Of a DNA stretch of 64,000 bases, positions 1-8,476 are shown one piece after another. The DNA comes from Alphaproteobacteria bacterium (GTDB lineage Bacteria; Pseudomonadota; Alphaproteobacteria; DSM-16000; Inquilinaceae), in assembly GCA_009909005.1 (NCBI GenBank), contig JAAAOG010000196.1:1-64000 (forward strand), in the 5' to 3' direction. A program made the position numbers and the translations under genes. The number at the start of each line of letters is the position of its first letter. Position 1 is the stretch's first letter. Below the pieces are notes generated by a model. That model was given only the letters and a program-made list of their open reading frames with translations. It did not search any database and was not told where the DNA came from.

Positions 1-134
1 TCGGCCTCGCCCTGGTCAAATCGCTGATCGAGCTGCATGGCGGCGGGATCGCCCTGGAAAGCACGGTCGGGGTCGGCACCACCGTCACCCTCACCTTTCC
101 GGCCGAGCGCGTCGGCACCCGGGAAGCGGCATGA
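1..134 (+). CDS. Sensor histidine kinase, C-terminal fragment (5' end outside window)
   Basis: The reading frame is open from the window edge (first full codon at base 3) and stops with TGA at 132-134. The 43 visible residues begin GLALVKSLIELHGG and run through a GxGTTVTLTFP ending, which is the G2 box and last beta strand of a HATPase_c domain. This is the ATP-binding end of a histidine kinase. The sensor and dimerisation domains lie upstream and cannot be seen, so the signal is unknown. No response regulator follows within the window. Confidence 0.85.
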   Translation, partial: GLALVKSLIELHGGGIALESTVGVGTTVTLTFPAERVGTREAA

Positions 135-366
135 GGCGACGGCCGAATGCCTGATGCGAGCCAAGGTTCGCCATATCGACAAGGGCATCCAGATCCGCGA
201 CACCGTCCTGCGGCGCATGAGATATCACCAGACTAAGGAAAACCCACAGATCCGCGCTCTCACCGCCCGGGCATCTATTTCATAAAGGCCTGACATGACA
301 AGGATCAGGTCGGAGACGGCGGGGAAAACGCCGCCCGCTCGCCTTACTGCCCCAAGGCCGGGCTTG

Positions 367-915
367 TCAAATCGATTGCTCACCGTCGGAAGACGGCCAC
401 CAGTATTCGAGCCTCTGACGCAATAAATCAATGTGCTCTTGATCCAGAGGAACACAGCCAAGGCGTGACAGGATCGTCTTGCGGGAGAGCAAATTTCGGG
501 CGGCAGCGACACGGAACCACTCGCTGTCCTTCTCCCGGCCGGCAGCCAGCTTCGAAATGGCCAGATCGTTGGCCTCCGGACAAAAGCCGCATGCGCCCCG
601 GGTGCCGGGCCCGGTGACGACAAAGGCGCGACTGCGCCAATGTCGTGGCAAGACGGCGGTTTCCGGCCCCACACCATCGGCATGATACCCGAACTGCTCG
701 GAGAACATCGATCCGGCACCGATGGCGCCATCGATCAAATCGGCGAGTTCGGGTTTATGCTCCGGATAGATGTCGACTTCGTTGGAAATCAGGAGCTCTT
801 TCGGTGCGTCCGGATACTGGCCGAGAACGGCCTGGCTTCCGACAAGGATGAAGTCGTTTTCATCGGTGATCGCGGCCGCAGCACGAAGAATGTGCTCGAG
901 TTCATGCCGGCGCAC
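367..915 (-). CDS. Nucleotidyltransferase-fold protein (DUF6036-like), possible toxin of a two-gene module
   Basis: A 182-residue protein. The N-terminal part reads ILRAAAAITDENDFILVGSQAVLGQY and is followed by NEVDIYPE. This GSQA...(D/E)VD pattern matches the G-S and D-x-D metal-binding motifs of minimal nucleotidyltransferases (AbiEii/MNT/DUF6036 type). I chose GTG at 915 (V-R-R-H-E-L) because it overlaps the end of the upstream gene by 14 bases; the frame is open to 969, but that part reads as antisense of the neighbour. A LAISKLAAGREKD segment in the second half is typical of this group. The tight overlap with a small upstream gene suggests a toxin-antitoxin or abortive-infection pair, which is inference from context. 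A housekeeping nucleotidyltransferase is less likely given the size. Confidence 0.65.
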   Translation of the reverse strand: MRRHELEHILRAAAAITDENDFILVGSQAVLGQYPDAPKELLISNEVDIYPEHKPELADLIDGAIGAGSMFSEQFGYHADGVGPETAVLPRHWRSRAFVVTGPGTRGACGFCPEANDLAISKLAAGREKDSEWFRVAAARNLLSRKTILSRLGCVPLDQEHIDLLRQRLEYWWPSSDGEQSI

Positions 916-1231
916 GGCGCAGACTCCTGACCATGTTCTGGCGTTCGTTTTCCGGCAGCAGGCCGGCAAAGGGGTGGTTGCGGCGCAGGGTCCGATAGGG
1001 CTCGCGCGGACTGGTCAGGGCCGCGCGCAGATCCGCGACCGGCAGGGCGAGCACGGCCCGCCAGTCGGCAATCAGCCGCGGGCCGCAATGCGGCGCCATG
1101 CGGTCGAGATTGGCGGCCGCCTTGGCAAAGACGCGGTCCGGCTCGACGGCCAGAAGCTCGGCCACGCGCGCGCAATACAGGTCGGCCAGCCTTTGCGTCC
1201 GATCGGGCTGCGGTCGTGCGTCGTCCGGCAT
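902..1231 (-). CDS. Small protein paired with nucleotidyltransferase, putative antitoxin
   Basis: A 109-residue, mostly helical protein with no membrane segment. The ATG at 1229-1231 follows a good ribosome site (AAGGGGAAG) on the minus strand. A WRAVLALPVADLRAALTSP segment and a NHPFAGLLPENER segment resemble small proteins that I know sit directly upstream of DUF6036/AbiEii-like nucleotidyltransferases. Its end overlaps the nucleotidyltransferase start by 14 bases, so the two are probably translationally coupled. An antitoxin or DNA-binding role is inferred from position and size only; I see no certain helix-turn-helix. The stop is 902-904. Confidence 0.6.
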   Translation of the reverse strand: MPDDARPQPDRTQRLADLYCARVAELLAVEPDRVFAKAAANLDRMAPHCGPRLIADWRAVLALPVADLRAALTSPREPYRTLRRNHPFAGLLPENERQNMVRSLRRAPA

Positions 1232-1242
1232 GGCCTTCCCCT

Positions 1243-2181
1243 TCAGGCGGATGCCGGCCGGCGGCGGAACAGGTCGCGGCTGGCCAGGCAGGCGCCGCCG
1301 ACGATCGCCACGCAGGCGACCGCCACCGGCCAGCTCAGCACGCCCTGGCCGAAGGCGACGAGCAGCAGCGTCGACAGCAGCGGCGCGGCATAGCCGGAGG
1401 CGCCCAGCACCTGGATATCGCCCTTCTTGACCCCGTGATCCCAGGTGAAAAAGGCGAGGCCGACCGGCCCCAGCCCCAGGCCGAGGACCGCCAGCCAGCC
1501 CACCGCATCGGGCCAGACCGTCTCCTCCCAGGCGAGGTGGCAGGCGATCGCCAGCACCGCCGTGGCGCCGCAGAACCCGCCGACCGCGTCGGTGGGCACA
1601 TTGCCGAGCCGGCGGTTGACGACGGAGTAGCTCGACCAGATCAGTGCCGAGGCGCAGGCCGCGGCATAGCCGGCGGCATGCTCGGCCCGCAAGTCGAAGG
1701 ACCCGCCATTGCTGATCAGCAGGGCGGCGCCGCCGAGCCCCATGCCCGCTCCGGCGACGTGCCACCAGCGCAGCCGCTCGCCCGGCAGCAGGCCGGAGAA
1801 CAGCACGATCAGCAGCGGCCAAGTGTAGTTGATCAGGCTTGCCTCGACCGGGGGGGCCAGCTTCAGCGCGGTGAAGACGAAGAAGTGGAAGCCGAACAGC
1901 CCGCCGACGCCGATCAGCCAGACGACCGGCGGCTGGCGCAGCGCGCCGAACACCGGCCGGCCCTGCAAGGCCGGCCAGACGAGGCCGATGACGAAGGCGA
2001 TGAGAAAGGCCATGCCGACCAGCTGGAACGGCGGCACGCCGGCGGTAAAGGTGGTCAGCAGCGCCAGGGTCGCCCACATCAGCACCGCGGTGAAACCGAT
2101 CAGCGTCGCGAGGCGCACGGCGCCGAGATCCGACGCCGCCGTACTGCTTCCCGGACGGGGCCCCGGCCCCGCCCCGCTCAT
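1243..2181 (-). CDS. DMT-superfamily EamA transporter (YddG-like exporter)
   Basis: 312 residues with about ten hydrophobic helices in two five-helix EamA halves. The frame starts with ATG at 2181, whose ATGA overlaps the stop of the NUDIX gene upstream. Features include an early ALLTTFTAGVPPFQL segment, a central INYTWPLLIVLFSGLLPGERL segment and a second-half ALIWSSYSVVNRR segment. These resemble YddG and related aromatic amino-acid or metabolite exporters of the inner membrane. The substrate cannot be read from sequence. It lies downstream of the NUDIX gene in a minus-strand run that may begin at anmK. Confidence 0.85.
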   Translation of the reverse strand: MSGAGPGPRPGSSTAASDLGAVRLATLIGFTAVLMWATLALLTTFTAGVPPFQLVGMAFLIAFVIGLVWPALQGRPVFGALRQPPVVWLIGVGGLFGFHFFVFTALKLAPPVEASLINYTWPLLIVLFSGLLPGERLRWWHVAGAGMGLGGAALLISNGGSFDLRAEHAAGYAAACASALIWSSYSVVNRRLGNVPTDAVGGFCGATAVLAIACHLAWEETVWPDAVGWLAVLGLGLGPVGLAFFTWDHGVKKGDIQVLGASGYAAPLLSTLLLVAFGQGVLSWPVAVACVAIVGGACLASRDLFRRRPASA

Positions 2182-2639
2182 ATCGCCATTTCCGGCTCAA
2201 CCTTGCCGAGCGCCACCCCGGCCATGCGCAGAACGCGCTTCGTTTCCGGCCAGGCGACGGCGGCAATGGCATCCTCGGTCGTCGCCCATTGCACCGCGAC
2301 AATGTCATCACGCGGCTGCGGCTCGCCGGACAGCCATTCGGCCATGATGTCGATAATTGTATAGTGATAGCGGATGCGGCCGTCCTCGTCGCGAACGATA
2401 TTATCGACGGCGGTCAGCACCGAGACAGGCGTAATCACCAGTCCGGTCTCCTCTCGTACCTCGCGGACGGCCGTCTCAAACAAGGTCTCGCCGATTTCCT
2501 GGGCGCCGCCCGGCAGGCTCCACTCCCCTTCACCGGGCGGCCGGCCGCGGCGGATCAGCAGCACATGGTCGCCGCGCCATACCAGCACGCCGACGCCCAC
2601 CAGCGGATTGTCGGGGAAGGTCCGGCTGCTCGTCATCAT
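2178..2639 (-). CDS. NUDIX hydrolase
   Basis: About 153 residues. The NUDIX box GGAQEIGET...REVREETGL (residues about 43-66) fits Gx5Ex7REUxEExGU completely, so the metal-binding catalytic helix is intact. The enzyme should hydrolyse a nucleoside diphosphate linked to another moiety. The arrangement after the box resembles ADP-ribose pyrophosphatase-like members, but the substrate is not determinable. Two in-frame ATGs, at 2637-2639 and 2634-2636, are both possible starts. The frame is open further upstream but without plausible protein sequence. The stop overlaps the EamA start (ATGA). Confidence 0.85.
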   Translation of the reverse strand: MMTSSRTFPDNPLVGVGVLVWRGDHVLLIRRGRPPGEGEWSLPGGAQEIGETLFETAVREVREETGLVITPVSVLTAVDNIVRDEDGRIRYHYTIIDIMAEWLSGEPQPRDDIVAVQWATTEDAIAAVAWPETKRVLRMAGVALGKVEPEMAI

Positions 2640-2761
2640 TCTGCCCTGTCCTGCGAAACCGTTCGGCATCCGGCCCCCAAGAGGCGCGGCCCCCTTTGAA
2701 TGCGTGCCGGATTTCCCCGCCCATATGCACCGGCAGGCCGGCGGCTGCAAGCCATGGATCC

Positions 2762-3790
2762 CTAACGGGCCGCGGCGAGGCGATTGCCGACGGCCCGCTT
2801 CAGGTCCTGAATGCCGGTCTCGGCATGGCGGGAGGGGTGGATGCGGTTGGTCAGCAACGCCCAGGCGTAGCCGCGCGCAAAGTCGATCCACAGCCCCGTG
2901 CCGGTAAAGCCGGTATGGCCGATGGTGTCCGGCGAGCAGAGGCTGCCGCCGGTCCAGGCCGGCTGGCCGGGCTCCGTCACATCGTGCGGCACCTGCCAGC
3001 CGAGTGCCCGGGTCGGCGTGCGCGGCCGGCGCATGGCGGCGATGGCGGCCGGGCTCAGCGTCTCTTCGGCCAGCAGCCCGGCGGCGGCATCGAGCACGCC
3101 GTCGATCGTCCCGAACAGCCCGGCATGGCCGGCCAGCCCGCCCAAGGCGAAGGCATTCTCGTCATGCGTCTCGCCGCGCAGGATGCGGCCGCGCCAGGGG
3201 CAGGATTCGGTCGGGGCACAGGCCTCCGGCTGCGGCCGGGCGGTGAGCCCGGACCCGAGCGGCATGGCGGCCAGCTCTGTACCGGTCAGCCGCTCCACCA
3301 CGATCCCAAGCAGAATAAACCCGATATCGGAATAGACCGGCGGCCCCAGCGGCCAATCGCGCTGCAGGACCAGGGCCTTCAGCGTCGCCGGGTCCGTCCC
3401 CCAGCTGTAGAGCGGCGCCCAGGCCGGCAGGCCGCCGGTGTGGGTGAGCAGCTGCAGCACGGTCAGGCCGCGCAGGCCCGGATCGCCGGAGACCTGGCAC
3501 AGATCCGGCAGTGGCCGGGCCAGCGGGTCGGAAAGGTCGAGCCGGCCCGCTTCGACCAGTCCCAGCACCGCCGGTACCGTCACCAGCACCTTGGTCAGGC
3601 TGGCGAGGTCGAAGCAGGTTCCGCGGTCGAGCGGTTCGGGGTGCGGCAGCAGCGCCGCCTGGCCGCCCCAATGCACCGCCCGATCGCCGCTCCGGTCGAC
3701 CACGCCGAGGACCGCACCAGGCAGCCTGTTCGCCGCTATCGCCTCGCCCAGGAGCGCGAAGCCGCTCTCGACCATGGTCTCCAGGCTCAT
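2762..3790 (-). CDS. Beta-lactamase family serine hydrolase
   Basis: 342 residues, class C beta-lactamase/transpeptidase-like fold. The three active-site elements are visible: S-L-T-K at 64-67 (nucleophile Ser and Lys), Y-S-D at 153-155 (Tyr motif, with Asp instead of the usual Asn) and H-T-G at 292-294. I see no signal peptide, so it may be cytoplasmic or exported by an unusual route. The ATG overlaps the anmK stop (ATGA at 3787-3790), so it is coupled to muropeptide recycling; a peptidase or esterase acting on wall fragments would fit. Antibiotic hydrolysis is less likely from the YSD motif and context. Confidence 0.85.
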   Translation of the reverse strand: MSLETMVESGFALLGEAIAANRLPGAVLGVVDRSGDRAVHWGGQAALLPHPEPLDRGTCFDLASLTKVLVTVPAVLGLVEAGRLDLSDPLARPLPDLCQVSGDPGLRGLTVLQLLTHTGGLPAWAPLYSWGTDPATLKALVLQRDWPLGPPVYSDIGFILLGIVVERLTGTELAAMPLGSGLTARPQPEACAPTESCPWRGRILRGETHDENAFALGGLAGHAGLFGTIDGVLDAAAGLLAEETLSPAAIAAMRRPRTPTRALGWQVPHDVTEPGQPAWTGGSLCSPDTIGHTGFTGTGLWIDFARGYAWALLTNRIHPSRHAETGIQDLKRAVGNRLAAAR

Positions 3791-4995
3791 GCCGCCCGCC
3801 CTCCCGCCGGCCGATGGAGCACGCCGCCCGGCATCGGCCGCGGCACGCCGGTGGTCTCGGGCAGGCTGAGCGGCAGGCCGTCCAGCGTCCGCACCGCCAG
3901 ATAGGCGAAGGCCTGAGCCTCCAGCGCGTCGCCGTCCCAGCCGGCCGATTCGACGGGCGTCACCGGCGCTGCCAGCGCCTCGGCCAGGGTCGCCATCAGC
4001 CGGTCATTGCGCCGGCCGCCGCCGCAGACCAGCCAGCGCCGCGGCGGCGTCGGCAAGTGCCTCACGGCGCGGGCCACGGCCGCGACGGTGAAGGCGGTCA
4101 GCGTGGCGGCCCCGTCGGCGGCGCCGAGCCCCTCCAGCACCGACTCGGCCAATGCGGCGAAATCCTGCCGGTCGAGCGATTTCGGTGGCGGGCGTTCGAA
4201 ATACGGATGATCGAGCAGGGCCGCCAGCCGGCCGGCATCGACGGTCCCGGCGCGCGCCAGCGCCCCGCCCTCATCGAAGGCCCGACCGGCATGGCGCGCG
4301 ACCCAGTCGTCAATCAGGGCATTGCCGGGACCGGTGTCGAAGGCCAGGAGAGCCGGCGCCGCGCCGCCGCCCGCCGAGTCGACCAGCGTCACATTGGCAA
4401 CGCCGCCGATGTTCAGCATGGCCACCGGTCCCGGCAGGCGGCCGGCGAGGGCGGCATGGTAGAGCGGCGCCAGCGGCGCCCCCTGCCCGCCCGCCGCCAC
4501 GTCGGCGCTGCGGAAATCGCCGACCACCGGCAGGCGCAGCCGTTCGGCCAGCCGCTCGGCATCGCCGATCTGCCGGGTCAGGCGGCGCTCCGGCCGGTGG
4601 AGGATGGTGTGGCCCGGGAAGCCGACCACGTCGATGCGGGCGGCCGGCAGACGGCTGGCCTCAAGCAACGCCTCCACCGCCGCCGCGTGCGCGTCGGTCA
4701 ACAGCCGCGCCGCCTCCGCTTCCTCCCCGGCCGGTACGGCCCTGCCGCCTGCGGATGCGGCGACGAGCCGCGCCAGCCGCTCCCGGACCGGCGGATCATA
4801 GGCGGTCGTCAGCCAGGCGAGCGGACGCACCACCTGCCGGCCATCGGTCTCCAGAAGAGCGGCATCGACCCCGTCCATGGCGGTGCCGCTCATCAGGCCC
4901 GCCGCCATCCGGATCCGGCCCCGTTCCGGTCCGTCCCCGCGCTTTTCCGCGGCCCGGTCCCTGCAGGCGGTCTCGTCGTCAAAGGCGCCCGGCAT
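3787..4995 (-). CDS. anmK: Anhydro-N-acetylmuramic acid kinase
   Basis: 402 residues. The hallmark GLMSGTAMDGVDAALLETDG lies near the N-terminus. Further family motifs are VVGDFRSADVAAGGQGAPL, MLNIGGVAN and FDTGPGNALIDDW. The enzyme phosphorylates 1,6-anhydroMurNAc with hydrolytic ring opening to give MurNAc-6-phosphate, so that cell-wall sugar can be reused in the cytoplasm. I chose ATG 4993-4995 because AAGGATAAGGAA lies directly upstream. A TTG 21 bases earlier and a Met 29 codons later (closer to the usual family start) are alternatives. It is the first gene of a minus-strand run with the serine hydrolase. Confidence 0.95.
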   Translation of the reverse strand: MPGAFDDETACRDRAAEKRGDGPERGRIRMAAGLMSGTAMDGVDAALLETDGRQVVRPLAWLTTAYDPPVRERLARLVAASAGGRAVPAGEEAEAARLLTDAHAAAVEALLEASRLPAARIDVVGFPGHTILHRPERRLTRQIGDAERLAERLRLPVVGDFRSADVAAGGQGAPLAPLYHAALAGRLPGPVAMLNIGGVANVTLVDSAGGGAAPALLAFDTGPGNALIDDWVARHAGRAFDEGGALARAGTVDAGRLAALLDHPYFERPPPKSLDRQDFAALAESVLEGLGAADGAATLTAFTVAAVARAVRHLPTPPRRWLVCGGGRRNDRLMATLAEALAAPVTPVESAGWDGDALEAQAFAYLAVRTLDGLPLSLPETTGVPRPMPGGVLHRPAGGRAA

Positions 4996-5163
4996 TTCCT
5001 TATCCTTCGCCGACAAATCGTTTCGTAAACCGCCAATTTACGGTCGTGAGCGATAAAGGGGTGCGGGAGAACCCGTACGACGCTGGGCGTCGACAGTCAA
5101 ATACCGCTCATTGAGGACCGTCCGGCCAAAAGGCGGGCGGATCCCGTATAAGGGAGATGACCC

Positions 5164-7572
5164 TTGTCAGACAGGGTCACGGACCGCGAAGACCTGGGCG
5201 AGGGATCGCCGATCGGGCTTCTGGAGGCCTTTGACAATGCTGTCATCCGGCCAGACTCTGCCCGATGCGGGCGGCAATCCCGCGCCGTCGCCGGATCGAT
5301 GGAAAGAGCCGTTCCCGGCCGGTCGGTCGTAACAGCCGGCCCGGACGATCGCATCGCGCCGACGCCGGCCGAGACGCTCAGCCCGTTGATCGCCGAGCTG
5401 GACCGCCGTCTCCGCGAGCGTGGCGCCGACGGCAGCGCCGGGGATCATTGCTGTGCCTTTCTGGCGACCGTCTTCGGCTTCGATCTGGTCTGGATCGGCG
5501 AGCCGGCCGGCAATCGCCGGGTGCAGGTGCGGGCCGTGCGCGGCCGGGCCGAATCGCTGGCCGCCTCGCTGGCCGAACTGCCGGCGCGGACCGCCGACAG
5601 CGAGCCGCTGGGCCGGGCGCTCAGCACCGCCGAACCGCAGCTGTGGACCTCCGGCGGCCCGCAGCCCGGAGTCTGGGCGCGGCTATCCGGCCTTGCAAAC
5701 TTCGCCGAAAGCCTGAGCATCCCGATCAAGCATGGCGGCGAGACGCTGGCCGTGCTGACCGCCCATTCCGCCCGGGCAGGCGTCCTGACGCCGGAGCTGA
5801 GCGCCGCCCTGCTGCCGGTCGCCGACCGGCTGGGCATGGTCCTGTCCGACTGCCGGTCCGAGACCCGGCTGAAGGTGCAGTCGCTGGCCCTGATGGCGGC
5901 CGCAAACGGTATCGTCATTACCGACCGGAACGGCACGATCGACTGGGTCAATGACGGCTTTCTCACGCTCACCGGCTATGAGGCGGAGGAGCTCATCGGC
6001 GACAGCCCGCGGATACTGAATTCCGGGGCGCACGACCCTGCCGTCTACGACAAGCTCTGGAAGACCATCCTGGGCGGCGAGGTCTGGCGCGGCGAAATGA
6101 TCAATCGCTGCAAGAATGGCAGCCTGGTCACGATTCGCGAGACGATTACCCCGGTCCTCGATAGCGGCGGCGCCGTGACGCATTTCATCGCCGTTCACGA
6201 GGACATCACCGCCTGCCGCGACGCGGAAGAGCGCTCCGCCTATTTCATGGCTCACGACGTCCTGACCGGCCTGCCCAACCGCGCTCTGATGCGTGACCGG
6301 CTGCAACAGGCCATGCTCTGGGCCGATCGCAATGCCCGCGCGGCGGTGCTGATCCTGGTCGACATCGACCAGTTCCGGGACGTCAACGAGACCCATGGCC
6401 ATGGCGTCGGCGATGCCCTGATCCTCGCCGTGTCAGAGGCGATACGCAACAGCGTGCGCCGCTCCGATACCGTCGCGCGCTTCGGCGCCGACGAATTCGC
6501 CGCCATTCTCGGCGATATTGCCAGCCCGTCCGATGCCTGGATGCTGGCCGGCCGCATCCAGGATGCCATCGGCCGCATCCAGCGGGTGGACGGTCAGCCG
6601 CTCCGGGTTTCCGCCAGTATTGGCGGGGCGATTTATCCGGCCGATGCCGGCAATCCCGATTCGCTGATCCAAAGCGCCGAACTGGCTCTCCGCTCCGCCA
6701 AAGCAAATCGGCCACAGGTGCAGTTCTATTCCCGCCGGCTGAGCGAGGAGACGCGGGCCCGGTCGGCTCTCCGGCATGATCTGGCGAAGGCCCTCAGAGC
6801 CGGCGAGTTCTTCCTGAACTTCCAGCCACAGATCGACCTGGCCACCGGCCAGGTGAGCGGCCTGGAGGCGCTGGCCCGCTGGCGCTCGCCCACCCGCGGT
6901 TTCGTCTCGCCCGGCGAGTTCATCCCGGTGGCCGAGGAGAGCGGGCTGATCGTCGACCTCGGCGCCTGGGTCATCGACGAGGTCTGCCGGCAGCTGGCCT
7001 GCTGGCAGCGCCAGGGCATTACCGGCCTGAGGGTGGCGATCAACATCTCCACCGTCCAGGTGCGTCACGGCCAGCTGCTGACCGACGTCGAGGATTCGGT
7101 GACGCGGCACAACCTGTCTGCCGCCAGCCTGGAATTCGAGCTCACCGAGTCGGTGCTGCTCAACCAGTCGACCCAGGCGGCCCGCGAACTGACCTCGCTG
7201 CATGCCATGGGGATCAACTGGGCGGTCGACGATTTCGGCACGGGATATTCCTCGCTGGAGTATCTGCGCACCTTCCCGATCGACAAGCTGAAGATCGACC
7301 GGTCCTTCGTGTCCGGCATGATCGACGACGACAACGATCTGGCGATCGTCCGATCGGTGATCGGCCTGGCCAAGAACCTCAATCTGAGGGTGATTGCCGA
7401 AGGCGTCGAGACGCCGGAACAGGTGGCGCGGCTGCGCGAATTCGGCTGCGACGAAATTCAGGGTTATGTCTTCAGCCCGCCCATCGCCGCCGATGCGATC
7501 CCGGCGAAAATCGCGGAGACGCTCGATGCCGCATTGGCGGCCAGGGCGGAATGCGCCGCCGTCTCGTCCTGA
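5164..7572 (+). CDS. GAF-PAS-GGDEF(degenerate)-EAL protein, probable c-di-GMP phosphodiesterase
   Basis: 802 residues and no membrane segment, so cytoplasmic. A GAF-like region occupies about 70-230. A PAS domain with PAC follows at about 240-355. The GGDEF domain (about 365-530) has G-A-D-E-F at 441-445, so the second Gly of the signature is Ala. The EAL domain (about 540-790) has E-A-L at 568-570 and all further catalytic motifs visible: NIS, ELTES, DDFGTGYSS, KIDRSF and AEGVET. The likely activity is c-di-GMP hydrolysis, with the GGDEF part regulatory. The start is TTG 5164 with GGGAGA upstream; ATG 5299 is the alternative. It is divergent from anmK and upstream of an acyltransferase operon. 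Confidence 0.9.
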   Translation: MSDRVTDREDLGEGSPIGLLEAFDNAVIRPDSARCGRQSRAVAGSMERAVPGRSVVTAGPDDRIAPTPAETLSPLIAELDRRLRERGADGSAGDHCCAFLATVFGFDLVWIGEPAGNRRVQVRAVRGRAESLAASLAELPARTADSEPLGRALSTAEPQLWTSGGPQPGVWARLSGLANFAESLSIPIKHGGETLAVLTAHSARAGVLTPELSAALLPVADRLGMVLSDCRSETRLKVQSLALMAAANGIVITDRNGTIDWVNDGFLTLTGYEAEELIGDSPRILNSGAHDPAVYDKLWKTILGGEVWRGEMINRCKNGSLVTIRETITPVLDSGGAVTHFIAVHEDITACRDAEERSAYFMAHDVLTGLPNRALMRDRLQQAMLWADRNARAAVLILVDIDQFRDVNETHGHGVGDALILAVSEAIRNSVRRSDTVARFGADEFAAILGDIASPSDAWMLAGRIQDAIGRIQRVDGQPLRVSASIGGAIYPADAGNPDSLIQSAELALRSAKANRPQVQFYSRRLSEETRARSALRHDLAKALRAGEFFLNFQPQIDLATGQVSGLEALARWRSPTRGFVSPGEFIPVAEESGLIVDLGAWVIDEVCRQLACWQRQGITGLRVAINISTVQVRHGQLLTDVEDSVTRHNLSAASLEFELTESVLLNQSTQAARELTSLHAMGINWAVDDFGTGYSSLEYLRTFPIDKLKIDRSFVSGMIDDDNDLAIVRSVIGLAKNLNLRVIAEGVETPEQVARLREFGCDEIQGYVFSPPIAADAIPAKIAETLDAALAARAECAAVSS

Positions 7573-7663
7573 CTCCGCCTGATGTCGCCATCGCCTTGAC
7601 GTTTGCCGCTCGCTGCTCTCTATTTCGCCGGCCAAACGAGACAGCGAAGAAAGGCTTCGCGCC

Positions 7664-8476
7664 GTGACGACGCAGCCCGCCGCGCGGACCCGGGTCCCGG
7701 GTGCCGCCCGCTTCCTGATGTTCTGCCTGGCTTTTCTTGTCGCCTGGGCACCCTTGCGCGTCCCGGCCGCGGCTGAGCGTGACGGCGGCGCAACCACGCC
7801 TGTCGAAAGAACCGGTCCCTATCACGTCGTCGTCTTCGGCGACTCGATGGCCGACGGCATCTGGGCCGGGGTCTATCGTGCCCTGCGCGGCAATGACCGG
7901 TTCGAAGTCTCCCGCCACACGCGCGTTGCCAGCGGCCTGTCGCGGCCCGACTTTTACGATTGGCCGGAGAGCGTTCGGGACTATCTGGCGGAAAACCCGG
8001 TCGATATCGCCATCATCTCTCTCGGGCTGAACGACACCCAGCCGATCTTTCATGACGGCCGCTGGGATCATGCCTTCGGCAGCGAGAGCTGGGATGCCCT
8101 TTACGTCGAGCGCGTGGCCGCCTTCATGCAGATCTTCGACGCTGCCGGCATTCCCACCTTCTGGGTCGGCCTGCCCACCGTACGGAGCGGCGATTACGGC
8201 GAAAAGGTCGCACACATCAACGCGATCTACGATGCCCAGGCGGACCTCCACGATGTGGTCTATGTCCATACCCGTCAGGTGACGGCCGGGGAGGATGGCG
8301 GCTATTCCGCCTATCTGCCGGACGAGGACGGCCGCAACCGGCGCGTCCGCGCCGATGACGGCATTCATTTCACGACGCGCGGCTATGTCATGCTGGCGGC
8401 GCACCTGCTCGACACGATGCGCCGGGAGCTGGCGATGATGGAGCAGGACAGCGCCCATGCTCTGGGTCAAGAGTGA
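7664..8476 (+). CDS. DUF459 SGNH/GDSL hydrolase, exported
   Basis: 270 residues, starting at GTG 7664 with AAGAAAGGC upstream. A hydrophobic stretch at about 15-36 ending in an Ala-rich site is a signal peptide or anchor. SGNH blocks are visible: FGDSMADG (nucleophile Ser), SLGLNDTQ, and the C-terminal DDGIHFTTRGYVML with the Asp-His pair. DUF459 proteins are periplasmic SGNH hydrolases often found beside MBOAT acyltransferases. Here the gene overlaps the next SGNH gene by 20 bases and the MBOAT gene follows, so a role in transfer or removal of acyl groups on an exported polymer is likely. Confidence 0.85.
   Translation: MTTQPAARTRVPGAARFLMFCLAFLVAWAPLRVPAAAERDGGATTPVERTGPYHVVVFGDSMADGIWAGVYRALRGNDRFEVSRHTRVASGLSRPDFYDWPESVRDYLAENPVDIAIISLGLNDTQPIFHDGRWDHAFGSESWDALYVERVAAFMQIFDAAGIPTFWVGLPTVRSGDYGEKVAHINAIYDAQADLHDVVYVHTRQVTAGEDGGYSAYLPDEDGRNRRVRADDGIHFTTRGYVMLAAHLLDTMRRELAMMEQDSAHALGQE

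Noticed and set aside
3787-5028. A plus-strand frame opposite anmK and the serine hydrolase
   Set aside because: Arg- and Gln-rich composition typical of antisense frames, while the minus strand has complete family motifs.
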